Source of the DNA: Deltaproteobacteria bacterium
Lineage (GTDB): Bacteria; Myxococcota_C; UBA6777
NCBI GenBank assembly: GCA_006226375.1
Contig: SBHC01000018.1
Span: forward strand, 1 to 64,000
Direction of reading: 5' to 3'
Length of the DNA: 64,000 nt
Shown here: positions 45,675-55,800 of the stretch, in pieces
Numbering within the stretch: position 1 is the first letter of the stretch
Layout of the letters: each line of letters opens with the position of its first letter
Translations under genes and position numbers: made by a program
Notes under the pieces: model-generated
Told to the model about the DNA's origin: nothing
The model's input: the letters and a program-made list of their open reading frames with translations, nothing else
The model's database searches: none

Positions 45675-45884
45675 TTATCCCTTACCTCCGCCAGCGAAAA
45701 TTGCGTCCTTGCGTTGAAATGACATGAGGGCTTCAGGCATGTTGTACTGGATGAATTCGGATTGACGAGATGCGTCCAGGTGAGTAGACGGCAGCATCGG
45801 CATGATCTGTGGATGGTTTCCATCGTCCGCAGGAGCGGGAGGATGGGTCTTTTGATGTGAGAACTCCGAATCCATGGGAAACAA
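45675..45884 (-). CDS. Small ORF immediately upstream of mglB
   Basis: 69 codons, TTG start with AGGAG eight bases upstream, stop directly adjacent to the mglB ATG. The peptide (His/Pro/Met-rich, ending in FAGGGKG) has no signal peptide or TM and no family I recognise. Codon use looks like that of neighbouring genes. It could be a real short protein or a leader ORF that couples mglB translation. Confidence 0.5.
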   Translation of the reverse strand: MFPMDSEFSHQKTHPPAPADDGNHPQIMPMLPSTHLDASRQSEFIQYNMPEALMSFQRKDAIFAGGGKG

Positions 45885-46000
45885 GTGTTTGCTCCTACCT
45901 GGTAGAAACCTGGACCATTATACAGCAATGCCTGGGCCGGTCAAGTCTTCTGGCGCCTTGCATCACAAACTAGACGACCTTTCCCAAAAGAACTTGAACA

Positions 46001-47236
46001 CTATTTTGTTTCCCACTCCTTTTTGTGCACAGGGGTGACGAGCATGACTTCCAATTGTGCAGGTGGCTCAAGGGTTTGAGTGCCTGGAGGAAGTACGCCA
46101 AAGGCTTCAATTTCGCGAATGGAGAGCAGGTTTCCTGAACCCTGGTCGGAGTGGGGTGTAAACCAGGCCTCGCCTTGATTCCAGGCGATTGTGCCGCGAA
46201 CCAAGTGGGTGCGTCCTTTCGTGGGGCGGGTTGGGGCCTGTAGGTGAGCCTGCATACGGGGTCGAAACAAGCGATCATGGCCGGCCAGTTTGCGCAGGGT
46301 GGGGCGCACAAACACTTCAAATGTCACCAGCGAAGAGGCCGGATTTCCTGGCAAACCAAAGATCAGGCAGTCTTGGTGTGAGCCAAACATAAGGGGCTTC
46401 CCAGGTTTGATCGCGACTTTCCAAAAATCGAGGGCGACACCCAGTTGTTGCAGGGTGGGGCGGATAAGATCGTAGTCGCCCACGGAGGCGCCGCCGGAGC
46501 TGACCAGTACATCGGCTTTTAAGCCTTCTTTCATCGCGGCGAGGAGGGCGTCGGGGCGATCGGGTGCGAGGGGAAGAAGGATCGGTTCTCCGCCGGCTTC
46601 TTGGACCTGGCAAGCCAGGTTGTATCGGTTGGATTCCAGGATCTGTCCGGGTTTGGGAGTGCCATCCACTTCGACGAGTTCGTCGCCACAGGAGAGGATC
46701 GCGACCCGCGGACGTCGTGTGACTTGGAGTCGGGTGCGACCGATCGAAGCGAGGATCCCGATCTCTCCGGCTTGCAACCAAGATCCCTCGGGTAAGATCA
46801 CTTCGCCTTGCTGTGCGTTGCTGCCTTGGTGGCGGAGTGACTTGTCTGCGGGAACGGGCTTCTCCAGATAGATCGTATCGCCATCGCGCCGGATGTTTTC
46901 TTGCAACTCAACGGCGTCGGAGCCTGGAGGAACAGGGGCTCCTGTGAAGATCCGGGCGGCTTCTCCTGGTTTGACTTCCTGCTCGGGCCAGTGCGATGCG
47001 GGGATTTCTTGTGCGACCTGGAGAGCAACAGGGTTGTCGGGGGAAGCGTGTTGGGTGTCGGCGGAGCGAACGGCATAACCGTCCATGGCCGAGTTGGTGA
47101 AGGGAGGGAAATCGTGTGGGGCGTGGATCTCTTCCCGAAGAATTCGTCCGTACGCTTGGAGCAAGTCCACAGACTCGCTGGCCAACGGTGTGGCGTGGGA
47201 CAAAATTTGTTGGAGCGCTTCTGCGATCGATCGCAT
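46001..47236 (-). CDS. moeA: Molybdopterin molybdenumtransferase MoeA
   Basis: 411 residues, the family's normal length. Inserts molybdate into adenylylated molybdopterin in molybdenum cofactor synthesis. Seen: FTNSAMDGYAVR near residue 50, GAPVPPGSDAVELQE, SSGGASVGDYD (the MoCF-type binding loop), AIKPGKPLMFG and FGLPGNPASSLVTFE. ATG 47236; divergent from the kinase gene at 47396. Other moa/mob genes are not in the window. Confidence 0.96.
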   Translation of the reverse strand: MRSIAEALQQILSHATPLASESVDLLQAYGRILREEIHAPHDFPPFTNSAMDGYAVRSADTQHASPDNPVALQVAQEIPASHWPEQEVKPGEAARIFTGAPVPPGSDAVELQENIRRDGDTIYLEKPVPADKSLRHQGSNAQQGEVILPEGSWLQAGEIGILASIGRTRLQVTRRPRVAILSCGDELVEVDGTPKPGQILESNRYNLACQVQEAGGEPILLPLAPDRPDALLAAMKEGLKADVLVSSGGASVGDYDLIRPTLQQLGVALDFWKVAIKPGKPLMFGSHQDCLIFGLPGNPASSLVTFEVFVRPTLRKLAGHDRLFRPRMQAHLQAPTRPTKGRTHLVRGTIAWNQGEAWFTPHSDQGSGNLLSIREIEAFGVLPPGTQTLEPPAQLEVMLVTPVHKKEWETK

Positions 47237-47395
47237 CGTATGTTCTCGTATTCACGGGGAGGGAAAAAGGAACCTGTAGATCTTGACGGTGCAGCGTATA
47301 CCCGATAGCCTCTCGGGGCAAGGTTCGCGAAATTTGGGATGTCGGGATAGAACAAACATGTCCCTTCAACCCAGTGGGAAACAGGGAGTCTGTCG

Positions 47396-49255
47396 TTGTC
47401 CTCCATGCTGTCTCCGTCTCATTTGGAAGGACGGATCTTACAAAACTGTTACCGCATCGAAAAGCGGGTAGGGAAGGGTGGTATGGCCTGGGTCTACAAG
47501 GCTCACCACACCATTCTTAATGTTCCTGTAGCGATCAAGATCTTGCTACCTTCTCTTGCGGAGGAGCCGACCATCCGTCAGCGCTTCGTGATGGAGGCCA
47601 AGGTCATGTTCCAACTTCGTCACCCCCACATTGTGCAGGTGACGGATATCATCCAGGAGGGTGATATTCTGGGTATGGTCATGGAGTGGGTGCAGGGGGA
47701 AGACCTGAACCAGTGGCTTAAACGCCAAACCTCCCAGATCTCCTGGAGACAATTTTGGAAGCTATGTTCCCCGTTTCTGGGCGCCATGGACTACATCCAT
47801 CGCAAAGGGTTTGTCCACCGTGACCTGAAGCTCTCCAACATCATGCTTCACTACGAAGACAAAGAGCCTGTCCTTAAGGTTGCAGACTTTGGCTTGGTGA
47901 AGGTGCTTGACGATATGTCGGAGGAGCATCTCACCCAGACCGGTACGCACATGGGTACGGTGGCGTACATGTCACCGGAGCAGATCAAAGACTCTAAAAA
48001 TGTCGATGTGCGATCTGATATCTACAGCGTGGGGATTGTCCTCTACAAGCTGTTGACCCGTAAGATACCGTTTACAGGTGAAGTTCACTACATCATTCTG
48101 CAACACATTGACTCGGACCCGCCGCCTCTTCGGCAGCATCGTCCAGAGATCCCTCAAGCGGTCGAAGAAGTAGTCCTTCGCTGTTTGGAGAAGGAGCAGG
48201 ATGATCGTTGGGAGACCTGTTCCTTAATGGCGGAAGCCATGAGGCAGGCGTTGCTAGAGAGTGGCTGCATTGACGTAGAGCACGCAGATGAGTTTCAGGT
48301 GTCTGGGGATCCAGAGGCGGCCGAGAACACATGGCACTCGGTGTCGCAGCGCAAATACTCTGCGTCGCAGTGGGACAAGACTGAGCCCGAGTGGATGCGT
48401 GAACGCGCTTACAAGGATAGCATTCACCCGTCCCAATCGAACCTGACCATCGACAACTCTGATCTTGCCTCCGAGTTGACCCAGATGGTGCAGCCGACGA
48501 CGCCCTCCAACAAAGGGTTATGGATCGGCTTGGCTGCGGCTGTTGTTGTGCTTTTGGGTGTGGTCGCGTTTGTCTTGCTCCGTTCTCCTGATACGGCCGA
48601 GAAACCTGACGTTCGTCCCCGAGCGAGGGCTCTTGCCCGCCGGGTGAAAGAGCCTGCCACTCGGCCTCCTACGTCCGTGATTCCTCCTCGACGCGAGCCT
48701 GACACGTCCAAGGACCCAGATGATTCGGATGACCCCGATGACTCCGATGACTCCAATGTGACTCCTCGACCCGTCGGCCCCCGCGTACGACCTCGCCGTC
48801 CGATCCGACGTTTTCGTCCGGTGTTGTTGTTGGAATCGTCACCGCAGGGCGCGGAGGTGTGGGTCGGGTCTCGGAAAATGGGGAACACGCCGTATCGCTT
48901 GCCCGGCCGTGTGGGTCGAACGGTACGTTGGACGATCAAACATCCAGGGTTTAAGTCCCAATCGGGTCGTTGGCGCTACACCCGCTCCAGGTTGTCTCGG
49001 AACATAGTGCAATTGCAGCGTCAGGTGGCGTCGGTGTGGATTCAGTCCAAGCCCGCTCAGGCAGCTGTGTTTGTGCAAGGACGAAAAGTGGGAACGACTC
49101 CCTATCGTTACCAGGGTCCGGTGGGAGCGAGTGTTTCTTTCACATTGAAAAAAGATAAGTTTCAGGTATACAAGGGGCGAGTGAAGTTGGGTGCGCAGCC
49201 GTCACGTCGAACGGTGACTCTCAAACCCTTCATCAATGACCCCTTCAATCCGTGA
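47396..49255 (+). CDS. Membrane Ser/Thr protein kinase with two C-terminal PEGA-like domains
   Basis: 619 residues from TTG 47396 (AGGGAG seven bases upstream); the alternative ATG 47405 is too far from a ribosome site. Kinase domain ~19-290: Gly loop VGKGGMAWVY, Lys48 (VAIK), HRDLKLSN with Asp143, DFG Asp164, SPEQI. One TM helix near 365-390 (GLWIGLAAAVVVLLGVVAFVLL). A basic/acidic low-complexity linker with repeated DDSD is followed by two PEGA-like repeats (~480-545 and ~546-615; ESSPQGAEVWVGSRKMGNTP and QSKPAQAAVFVQGRKVGTTP). Overlaps or abuts the next TPR-type gene, which is probably in the same operon. Confidence 0.92.
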   Translation: MSSMLSPSHLEGRILQNCYRIEKRVGKGGMAWVYKAHHTILNVPVAIKILLPSLAEEPTIRQRFVMEAKVMFQLRHPHIVQVTDIIQEGDILGMVMEWVQGEDLNQWLKRQTSQISWRQFWKLCSPFLGAMDYIHRKGFVHRDLKLSNIMLHYEDKEPVLKVADFGLVKVLDDMSEEHLTQTGTHMGTVAYMSPEQIKDSKNVDVRSDIYSVGIVLYKLLTRKIPFTGEVHYIILQHIDSDPPPLRQHRPEIPQAVEEVVLRCLEKEQDDRWETCSLMAEAMRQALLESGCIDVEHADEFQVSGDPEAAENTWHSVSQRKYSASQWDKTEPEWMRERAYKDSIHPSQSNLTIDNSDLASELTQMVQPTTPSNKGLWIGLAAAVVVLLGVVAFVLLRSPDTAEKPDVRPRARALARRVKEPATRPPTSVIPPRREPDTSKDPDDSDDPDDSDDSNVTPRPVGPRVRPRRPIRRFRPVLLLESSPQGAEVWVGSRKMGNTPYRLPGRVGRTVRWTIKHPGFKSQSGRWRYTRSRLSRNIVQLQRQVASVWIQSKPAQAAVFVQGRKVGTTPYRYQGPVGASVSFTLKKDKFQVYKGRVKLGAQPSRRTVTLKPFINDPFNP

Positions 49256-49292
49256 ATCGGCAGGACTGTTGGACTCCAAAGGAGCGTTCGAA

Positions 49293-50237
49293 TTGAGCAT
49301 AGGCACACAAAACCGTAAACGAATTCATCTGATGTGGTTCACCCGAATGCTGTTGTCGTTGGGGTTTCTTGGCCTGATCGGGTTGGGTGTTGTGGAGCAA
49401 CCTTGCGCTTGGGCGGCTGCGTCCAAGCCTTCTCTCGACAAGGTCAAAACCCTGTTCCGGAAGGGTCGAGCCTTGTTTGTGAAGCGTCAATTTGCGGCGT
49501 CGATCAAGCCGTTGCGCTCCAGCTTTGACATGCTGGGGCAGCTGATCAAGCAATCGAACAGCCCGGACGAGAAGAAGAAGTATCGAAAGTACGAGAAGGC
49601 TTTCCTGGCGACCCTGGCGATCGCGTACCACTGGAACAAGGATTACGTTCAGTCGTATCAGTTTTACACGCGATGTGTCGCCGCCAAAGCGTCAGAGAAA
49701 CTGGAGCAGTTGTGCCGAGCCAACCTGCCCAAAGTCCTTCGGTTTTTGGCCCGCTTGGAGATTGAAACCAATCCCAAACGTGCAACCCTTTCCCTTACAA
49801 CAGGGAGTGGTTCTGGTATTGCAACGCAGGCTCCTCTTAAAAAATGGGTCAAGCCGGGAGCCATCTCTGTCAGGGTGCAGGCCAAAGGTTACGTGTCGCT
49901 GCAGCGCCAATTGGTGTTGAAGCCTGGGATTCAGGCCCGGTTCTTGTTTCAGTTGCAGAAACCATCGTGTCCTCCGTCACAGGCTCCGAAGCCTGTCGTC
50001 GCGTCATCGGGTGATCGTCTGGCCTTGAGTTCGTTGGGCGTGACCCCCACATTGGCAGCAGGGGCTCCTCCTGCGCCTGCTGTTGCACCACAACCTTTTG
50101 CAAGCCCTGGCTTGGTGCCCTGGCAGATCGGTTTGGTCGTCGCCGGAGCCGTCGCTGGAGCTGCTTTGATTGGACTTGGTTCGTACGGTGTTTACACCGC
50201 TGTCAACAACAGCAACTCCAAGTTTGTGATTCGATAG
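49293..50237 (+). CDS. Secreted TPR-like protein with PEGA-type domain and C-terminal TM helix
   Basis: 314 residues from TTG 49293 (AGGAG eight bases upstream); the open frame begins at ATG 49236, inside the kinase gene. A signal peptide ends near CAWAA. Residues ~45-155 are TPR-like helices (LFRKGRALFVKRQFAASI, FLATLAIAYHWNKDYVQSY). About 160-220 is a PEGA-like beta domain (ETNPKRATLSLTTGSG...). A Pro/Ala linker precedes a C-terminal TM helix (WQIGLVVAGAVAGAALIGLG). The TPR-then-PEGA order follows a kinase with PEGA domains; a joint function is inference. Confidence 0.78.
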   Translation: MSIGTQNRKRIHLMWFTRMLLSLGFLGLIGLGVVEQPCAWAAASKPSLDKVKTLFRKGRALFVKRQFAASIKPLRSSFDMLGQLIKQSNSPDEKKKYRKYEKAFLATLAIAYHWNKDYVQSYQFYTRCVAAKASEKLEQLCRANLPKVLRFLARLEIETNPKRATLSLTTGSGSGIATQAPLKKWVKPGAISVRVQAKGYVSLQRQLVLKPGIQARFLFQLQKPSCPPSQAPKPVVASSGDRLALSSLGVTPTLAAGAPPAPAVAPQPFASPGLVPWQIGLVVAGAVAGAALIGLGSYGVYTAVNNSNSKFVIR

Positions 50238-50282
50238 CCTCTGTGGATGAAGATACACCTTTGGGTTTGACAGGAAGATTCC

Positions 50283-51758
50283 ATGCGTAGTTTGTTGATC
50301 GGTATTGTGGGTTTTGGTGTGTGGGCACTCGTTCAGGTCTCATGCTCCAGTTCAAGTGACACAACTCCCATTCAGATTGCCCAGTGCAGAGGCGAAATCG
50401 AAACACTGGATGTGTTTGTCTGGAAACCATCGTACGGCAACCCTTTTTCGGGTGCTTGCGATGACAACTCCTTTGCCACCCTGGACAATGGAAAACCGGT
50501 CCAGCCGGCGTCTTCGGTGAGTCCGAAGGCGGGCGAGACATTTGAACTTCCGAAATTGGCCGACGGAGAGCAACTCTTCTTTCGGTACAAAGGAAGCAAC
50601 GGGCGGGTTTCGTGTGAGCCCTGCCAGGAAGGACCTGCTGCTCGAGGTGATATCCCCTGCAACCTGACAGGACCCGCTTGGTGCATCCAAGAGCCAGCTC
50701 CTGATGTTGTCAATGGACCGGAGCCAGGGCCAGAACCAGGTCCGGAGCCAGGCCCCGAACCGGGACCAGAGCCAGGACCAGAGCCGGGTCCGGAGCCGGG
50801 TCCAGAGCCAGGACCAGAACCAGGTCCGGAGCCGGGTCCAGAGCCCGATCGTTGTGAAAAAGACTCCGACTGCAAAAACGGAACCCCCTGCATTAACAAG
50901 ATCTGTCAACCTTGTCAGACATCAACGGATTGTCCCAAAACAGCTGACGGGAAAGAACGAGTTTGTGCAAACGGCAAGTGTGTGGAAGGTGGCTGCTTGA
51001 CCATCGACGATTGCAAACAACCCAAACAATTTTGCTTCAATCAAAAATGCTACGACAATTGGTACGTGTGCACCAACAACACATGTGAAAAATGCCAATC
51101 CACATCTCAGTGTGGAGCCGGCAAGATATGTTTGTTGGGTGAGGAAAACCAAGAGGGCGTTTGTGTTGTCGGTGAATGCAATCGTTCCAGTCAATGCTCC
51201 AATGGTTTGGTTTGTGATGAGGTCAACTTTAAGTGTGTTCCTTGCAAAACCGACAATGACTGCACATTTCAGCGGGGCTACACCTGTCAGAGTGGCAAGT
51301 GCGCGCCTGCCAAATGCTCAGGTCCCACCGACTGCGAAATCTACGATCGAGCCTGCGTGAAAGGTGTTTGTGGGGAGTGTTCCGGGGACGCCGATTGCGG
51401 ACCTACGCGACGTTGCTCTGGAAGAGGGTGCTATCGGATCTTTTGCGGTACCACCGCGACAACTTGCCAAACTTACGGTTTGGCCTGTGTCAATCGTTAT
51501 TGTGACTACTGCCAAACAGCCTCCCAATGTGGAACAGGCTACACTTGCGTCAACAAGCGATGCCAACCTGCAAGTTGTCGAGGCACAAACAACAACAACA
51601 ACAGCAGCCTGTGCTACGGTCAGCAGATCTGTGTAAGAGGGATATGTCGGGCTTGCGCCAACGACAAAGAATGTACGACAGGGACCTGTCTGGATTGCAG
51701 CAGCAAGCCCGGCTGTAGCAAACTTTGTGGGACGTCGTGTCCGGATTATTGTCGCTAA
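50283..51758 (+). CDS. Cysteine-rich surface lipoprotein with 11-unit GPEP repeat linker
   Basis: 491 residues, lipoprotein signal ending at Cys21 (ALVQVSC). Residues ~25-140 are a small Cys-containing beta domain; a Gly-Pro-Glu-Pro linker of 11 units (about residues 145-188) joins it to some eight Cys modules of the type C..d.DC......C..gkC. Shares the linker-plus-Cys-module plan with the protein at 20394-24914. Expected to be on the outer membrane with an extended linker. Function unknown. Confidence 0.85.
   Translation: MRSLLIGIVGFGVWALVQVSCSSSSDTTPIQIAQCRGEIETLDVFVWKPSYGNPFSGACDDNSFATLDNGKPVQPASSVSPKAGETFELPKLADGEQLFFRYKGSNGRVSCEPCQEGPAARGDIPCNLTGPAWCIQEPAPDVVNGPEPGPEPGPEPGPEPGPEPGPEPGPEPGPEPGPEPGPEPGPEPDRCEKDSDCKNGTPCINKICQPCQTSTDCPKTADGKERVCANGKCVEGGCLTIDDCKQPKQFCFNQKCYDNWYVCTNNTCEKCQSTSQCGAGKICLLGEENQEGVCVVGECNRSSQCSNGLVCDEVNFKCVPCKTDNDCTFQRGYTCQSGKCAPAKCSGPTDCEIYDRACVKGVCGECSGDADCGPTRRCSGRGCYRIFCGTTATTCQTYGLACVNRYCDYCQTASQCGTGYTCVNKRCQPASCRGTNNNNNSSLCYGQQICVRGICRACANDKECTTGTCLDCSSKPGCSKLCGTSCPDYCR
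50715..50846 (+). repeat. 12-bp GPEP-coding tandem repeat, 11 units
   Basis: Eleven units of the GGACCAGAGCCA/GGTCCGGAGCCG type, each coding Gly-Pro-Glu-Pro in frame. Third-position drift between units shows the array is old, but it remains in frame. Likely slippage-prone. Confidence 0.9.
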
Positions 51759-51770
51759 CAGAGAGGTGTT

Positions 51771-52679
51771 ATGGCTGAACCGGTGATCTGCCCGCGCTGT
51801 TCGTACGAACGGCAACCGTACGATATCACAACGCCTGATTGGCAGTGTCCCAAGTGCAAGAGGGGTTACCCCAAAGACTTGTCCCATCGCGACGGTCAAC
51901 CCAAGGGTTTGGAACGTCCGGTCTCTTCCAAGTACGAAGCCTTTCAGTGGTATCTGTGGGTTGCGATCGGTGTGCTGGCTTGTTTGTGGCTGCTTGGTTG
52001 CTGGCAACGTGGCAAGGTTTCGGCGTCTTCGATGCTTCCTGCTTTGCAGCAAGAGCCTCAGCAAACACCCACCCAAGAGAAGCCGTTTCAGTTCTCCTAT
52101 CGCAAGCGCACCTACGATGTTAAGCCTGTAGCCAACTACACTTTGTGGGGCTATGTGGTCTCCCACAATGACATCTCCAGCTTCTCCGACATCTACCACA
52201 CCAAAGACTCCGTCGATACCAAAGACCTCTGTGTGATCTGGGGCCCGAACGTGAAAGACAATCAATTTCACAAGGTCTCGTTTCACAGCGGTTCGTGGAC
52301 CTGTTACTTTCGTTATCCTGGCGGCGTCAGCTTCTCCAAGTATCACCTCTCCAACAACCATTTGCTTACAGACAATGCAGCGGTTCGCCGGATGATCGCG
52401 AAGGTTCGTGTGGGTGATCAGGTCAAGTTTGAAGGCATGCTGGTTAACTACAAGGACAGTCGGAGAAAGTACCGCTGGCGAAAGTCGAGTACGACCCGCA
52501 AAGATACGGGCAACACAGCCTGCGAGGTTGTGTTTGTGCGCAACCTGGAGATCCTTAAGCGAGGCACTCCCTTTTGGTACTTCCTCGCCAGCGCTTCGTT
52601 TTGGCTGCTGGTGTTGGCAGGCCTCGGCAAGTTCGCTGCATTTGCGCTGGAGTCGAAGTTTCCACCTGACGAAGAGTAA
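51771..52679 (+). CDS. Zinc-ribbon, two-TM hypothetical protein
   Basis: 302 residues from ATG 51771 (AGAGG upstream). N-terminal ribbon with Cys8, Cys11, Cys27 and Cys30 (ICPRCSY...WQCPKCKRGYP). TM helices near 65-83 (YLWVAIGVLACLWLLGC) and 265-290. The segment between is a compact domain (~105-260: LWGYVVSHND, SFHSGSWTCYFRYPGG, HLSNNHLL, EVVFVRNLEILKRG) that I do not recognise. It would lie between the two TMs. Follows the GPEP lipoprotein by 12 bases and may be co-transcribed with it. Confidence 0.7.
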   Translation: MAEPVICPRCSYERQPYDITTPDWQCPKCKRGYPKDLSHRDGQPKGLERPVSSKYEAFQWYLWVAIGVLACLWLLGCWQRGKVSASSMLPALQQEPQQTPTQEKPFQFSYRKRTYDVKPVANYTLWGYVVSHNDISSFSDIYHTKDSVDTKDLCVIWGPNVKDNQFHKVSFHSGSWTCYFRYPGGVSFSKYHLSNNHLLTDNAAVRRMIAKVRVGDQVKFEGMLVNYKDSRRKYRWRKSSTTRKDTGNTACEVVFVRNLEILKRGTPFWYFLASASFWLLVLAGLGKFAAFALESKFPPDEE

Positions 52680-52849
52680 GGCGAAGTCGCAGACTTCCCT
52701 ACCAGAGCAGGCTTGGCCATGATCCATGGTTGGGATCTGGCTGTGCCTACGTGGTGTTGGGTTTTAGGGAGAGATGTTGAGGGGAGAGTCGGGCGTGGAA
52801 GCCCGATCGCAGGGTCGGGGTCGCTGAGGGGAGAGGCTGAGGAGAGAGG

Positions 52850-55800
52850 TTAGCGGTACTTCACCTCAATTCGGGAGATGGTTCCATTCTCTTGCGAGAC
52901 GGGCAATCCATTGACGTTCCCCCGAGTGTAGATGTTTTGCTGGGTGAGGAAGCGACCAAGTGTCACGTTGATGCCTTTGATCTTGGAGGTGAAGTTCCCG
53001 CTCACTGAACTGTAGGAGTTCTTCATGGTAGAAGTTCCTCGGGCACCCAGGATTCCAATGTATTGTCCTGAGCTGATCGAGATGTTCACGGAAATAAATC
53101 CTGTTCCAGACACTCCTCGACGGTAGAACAACACGGTATGACTTGTGGTGGTTGCGCTGTAAGTAGGTGGAGCGCTGCTCATTCGGAGTACAGCGATGGT
53201 TTGGGGCTCCGTACCAACATCTGTCGGAACGCGCAAGCCTGTGATCACAAAGTTTGTGGGAGCCCGGAACCAGAAGCCACGAGTCAAGCTGCTGCTGGAG
53301 AATGTGCTGCGATAGGGTGGAATCGAAAGATCCTGGATGTTGTTGATGCACGCACCGTTGGAGCAGATCTGGCCCGAGGAACACTTCTTGCCGCAGCTAC
53401 CACAGTTGTTGACGTCAGTCTTGAGGTTTCGGCAGGTTCCCGAGCAGTTGGTTTGCCCAGAGGGACAGACACAATTTCCGCCACTGCAGAGGAAGCCTGT
53501 TCCACACTTGCGTCCACAGCCACCACAGTTGTTGGTGTCGGTGTTGATGTTCACACAGGTGTTGTTGCAGGTGGCCTGACCGCTGGAGCACACCGCACGA
53601 CACGCTCCATTGAGGCAAACCTGACCGGAGCTACACTTGGTGCTACAGGAACCACAGAACGAGGGGTTGGTTTTCAGGTCCACACAGCTGTTGCCACACT
53701 TGGTGAGCCCTGACTGGCATGACAGGAGGCAGGTACCGTTGGAGCAAACCTGACCGGCAGCACATTTGCGACCACAAGCTCCACAGTTGTTGTTGTCGGT
53801 CTTGATGTTGATGCAGACATTGGAACATACGGTCAATCCTGAGGTACATCCACAGGCACCGTTGGTGCAGATCAAACCCGATGCGCACGTTCGACCACAA
53901 GCTCCACAGTTTTGGACGCTGGTCTTGAGGTCAATGCAAGTTCCGCTGCAGTTGGACTCTCCAGACGGACACTGGCAAGCACCGTTGGAGCAGGCTCCGC
54001 CTATGGGACACTTGGTGCCACACTTGCCGCAGTTACCAGAGTCGGTTTTGGTGTTCACGCAAACGTTGGAGCAGTTCGTCAGGCCGGTTTGACAGCTCAA
54101 CACACACTTGCTGTTCGAGCAGATCTCACCAGATTTACATACATTGCCACAACCTCCACAGTTGCTGCGGTCGGTCTGGGTGTTCACACACTGGCCGCTG
54201 CAGTTGGTTGGTGTTCCCGAGGGACAGGTGATGACACACTTACCGGATTCACAGCGCTGACCCACAGCACATGCTTTGCCGCAGGTTCCACAGTTGTTGC
54301 GATCGGTGAGGGGGTCGATGCACTTTCCAGAGCACAGCTTGCGGTCGGTGGTGCAAACACATGCGCCTTTTTCACAGAAGGTGCCGCCGCCACATTTCTT
54401 GCCACAACCGCCACAGTTGTTGGAGTCGTTCTGGGTATTGACGCAACCACCGGAGCACACCGTTGGCGTTCCTGAGGGACAGGACACCTGGCATTTTCCG
54501 TTGGAGCAGACCTGACCCGTTGCACAAGCTTTGCCGCAGGTACCACAGTTGGCTTGGTTGGACTGAAGGTTGACACAAACGCCGGAGCACAGGTTCTGTC
54601 CAGAGGGACAAGAACAAGCTCCGTTGGTACAAACCGTTCCACCAGCACACTTTTTACCGCATTGACCGCAGTTGTTGTTGTCGGTCTTGGTGTTGACGCA
54701 GCCGCCTGCGCACACGGTGGGAGTCGTTGCGGGGCAAGAAATCGAGCAGGCGCCGTTGTCACACAGTTGGCCGGATGCACACTTGGTTCCGCATTTTCCA
54801 CAGTTCAGACGATCGGTTTTGGGGTTGATGCAAGTGCCGTTGCAGTCGATGAATCCAGGCAGACACTGGCAGATGCCCACCACACATTGCTTGCCGCCCT
54901 GACATTGCACACCACAACGGCCACAGTTGCCATTGTTGGACTTGGTGTCCACGCAAATGCCGGAGCAGTTGGTGGGTGTGATGGACGGACAAGAAAGCTG
55001 GCATGTTCCGTTGGAGCAGACCTCTCCCGACTGGCAGGCTGTGTTGCACTTGCCACAATGGTTGCGATCTGTCTTCGGGTTGTAACATACGCCACCGCAC
55101 AAGATCTGACCGGACGGACAAGCGCAAGCGCCGTTGTTGCAAACGGTTCCGCCTTTGCATTGGGTGCCGCACTTGCCGCAGTTGTTGTTGTCGGTCTTGG
55201 TGTTCACACAGCTACCCGAGCAAACGGTCGGAGTTCCGCTGGGGCAGGAGGTCACACATTGTCCGCCGGAGCAAAGCTGACCGGAAGCGCACTTCTTGCC
55301 GCAAGCGCCGCAGTTGGCGTTGTCGGTTTGGAGATCGACACATTTGCCAGAGCAAACGTTCAAGCCTGCCTGGCAAGACAGCAAGCATGCACCGTTCGCG
55401 CAGACCAAACCGGCGGCACACTTGGTTCCACACTTGCCGCAGTGAGAGTTATCAGTTTTCAAGTTGACGCACACACCGTTGCAGTTGCTCAGGCCTGATT
55501 GGCAAGACAGCTGGCATGTTCCAGCAGAGCATACCTGACCGGACGAACATCGCGTGCCACACTTACCACAGTTGGCGTTGTCGCTCTGGAGGTCAACACA
55601 CTTGCCGGCGCAGATGTTAAGCCCAGACTGGCAGGAAAGCTGGCAGGACCCGCTGGAGCAGACCTGGCCTGTCGCGCAAGCTGTTCCACACTTGCCACAG
55701 TGAGAGTTGTCGGTTTTCAGGTTAACGCAGACGCCGCTGCAGTTGGTGAGACCGGACTGACAGGTCAGTTCACATTTTCCGTTGGAGCAGACCTGGCCGG

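Noticed and set aside
50715-50846. Short tandem repeat as a non-coding satellite
   Set aside because: All units are in frame and code a GPEP linker within a supported gene.
54554-55498. Long plus-strand frames (Ala/Gly/Val-rich) opposite the giant Cys lipoprotein, also 56858-57625 and 38839-39780
   Set aside because: They follow the module periodicity of the real minus-strand genes (Cys codons read antisense) and lack ribosome sites.
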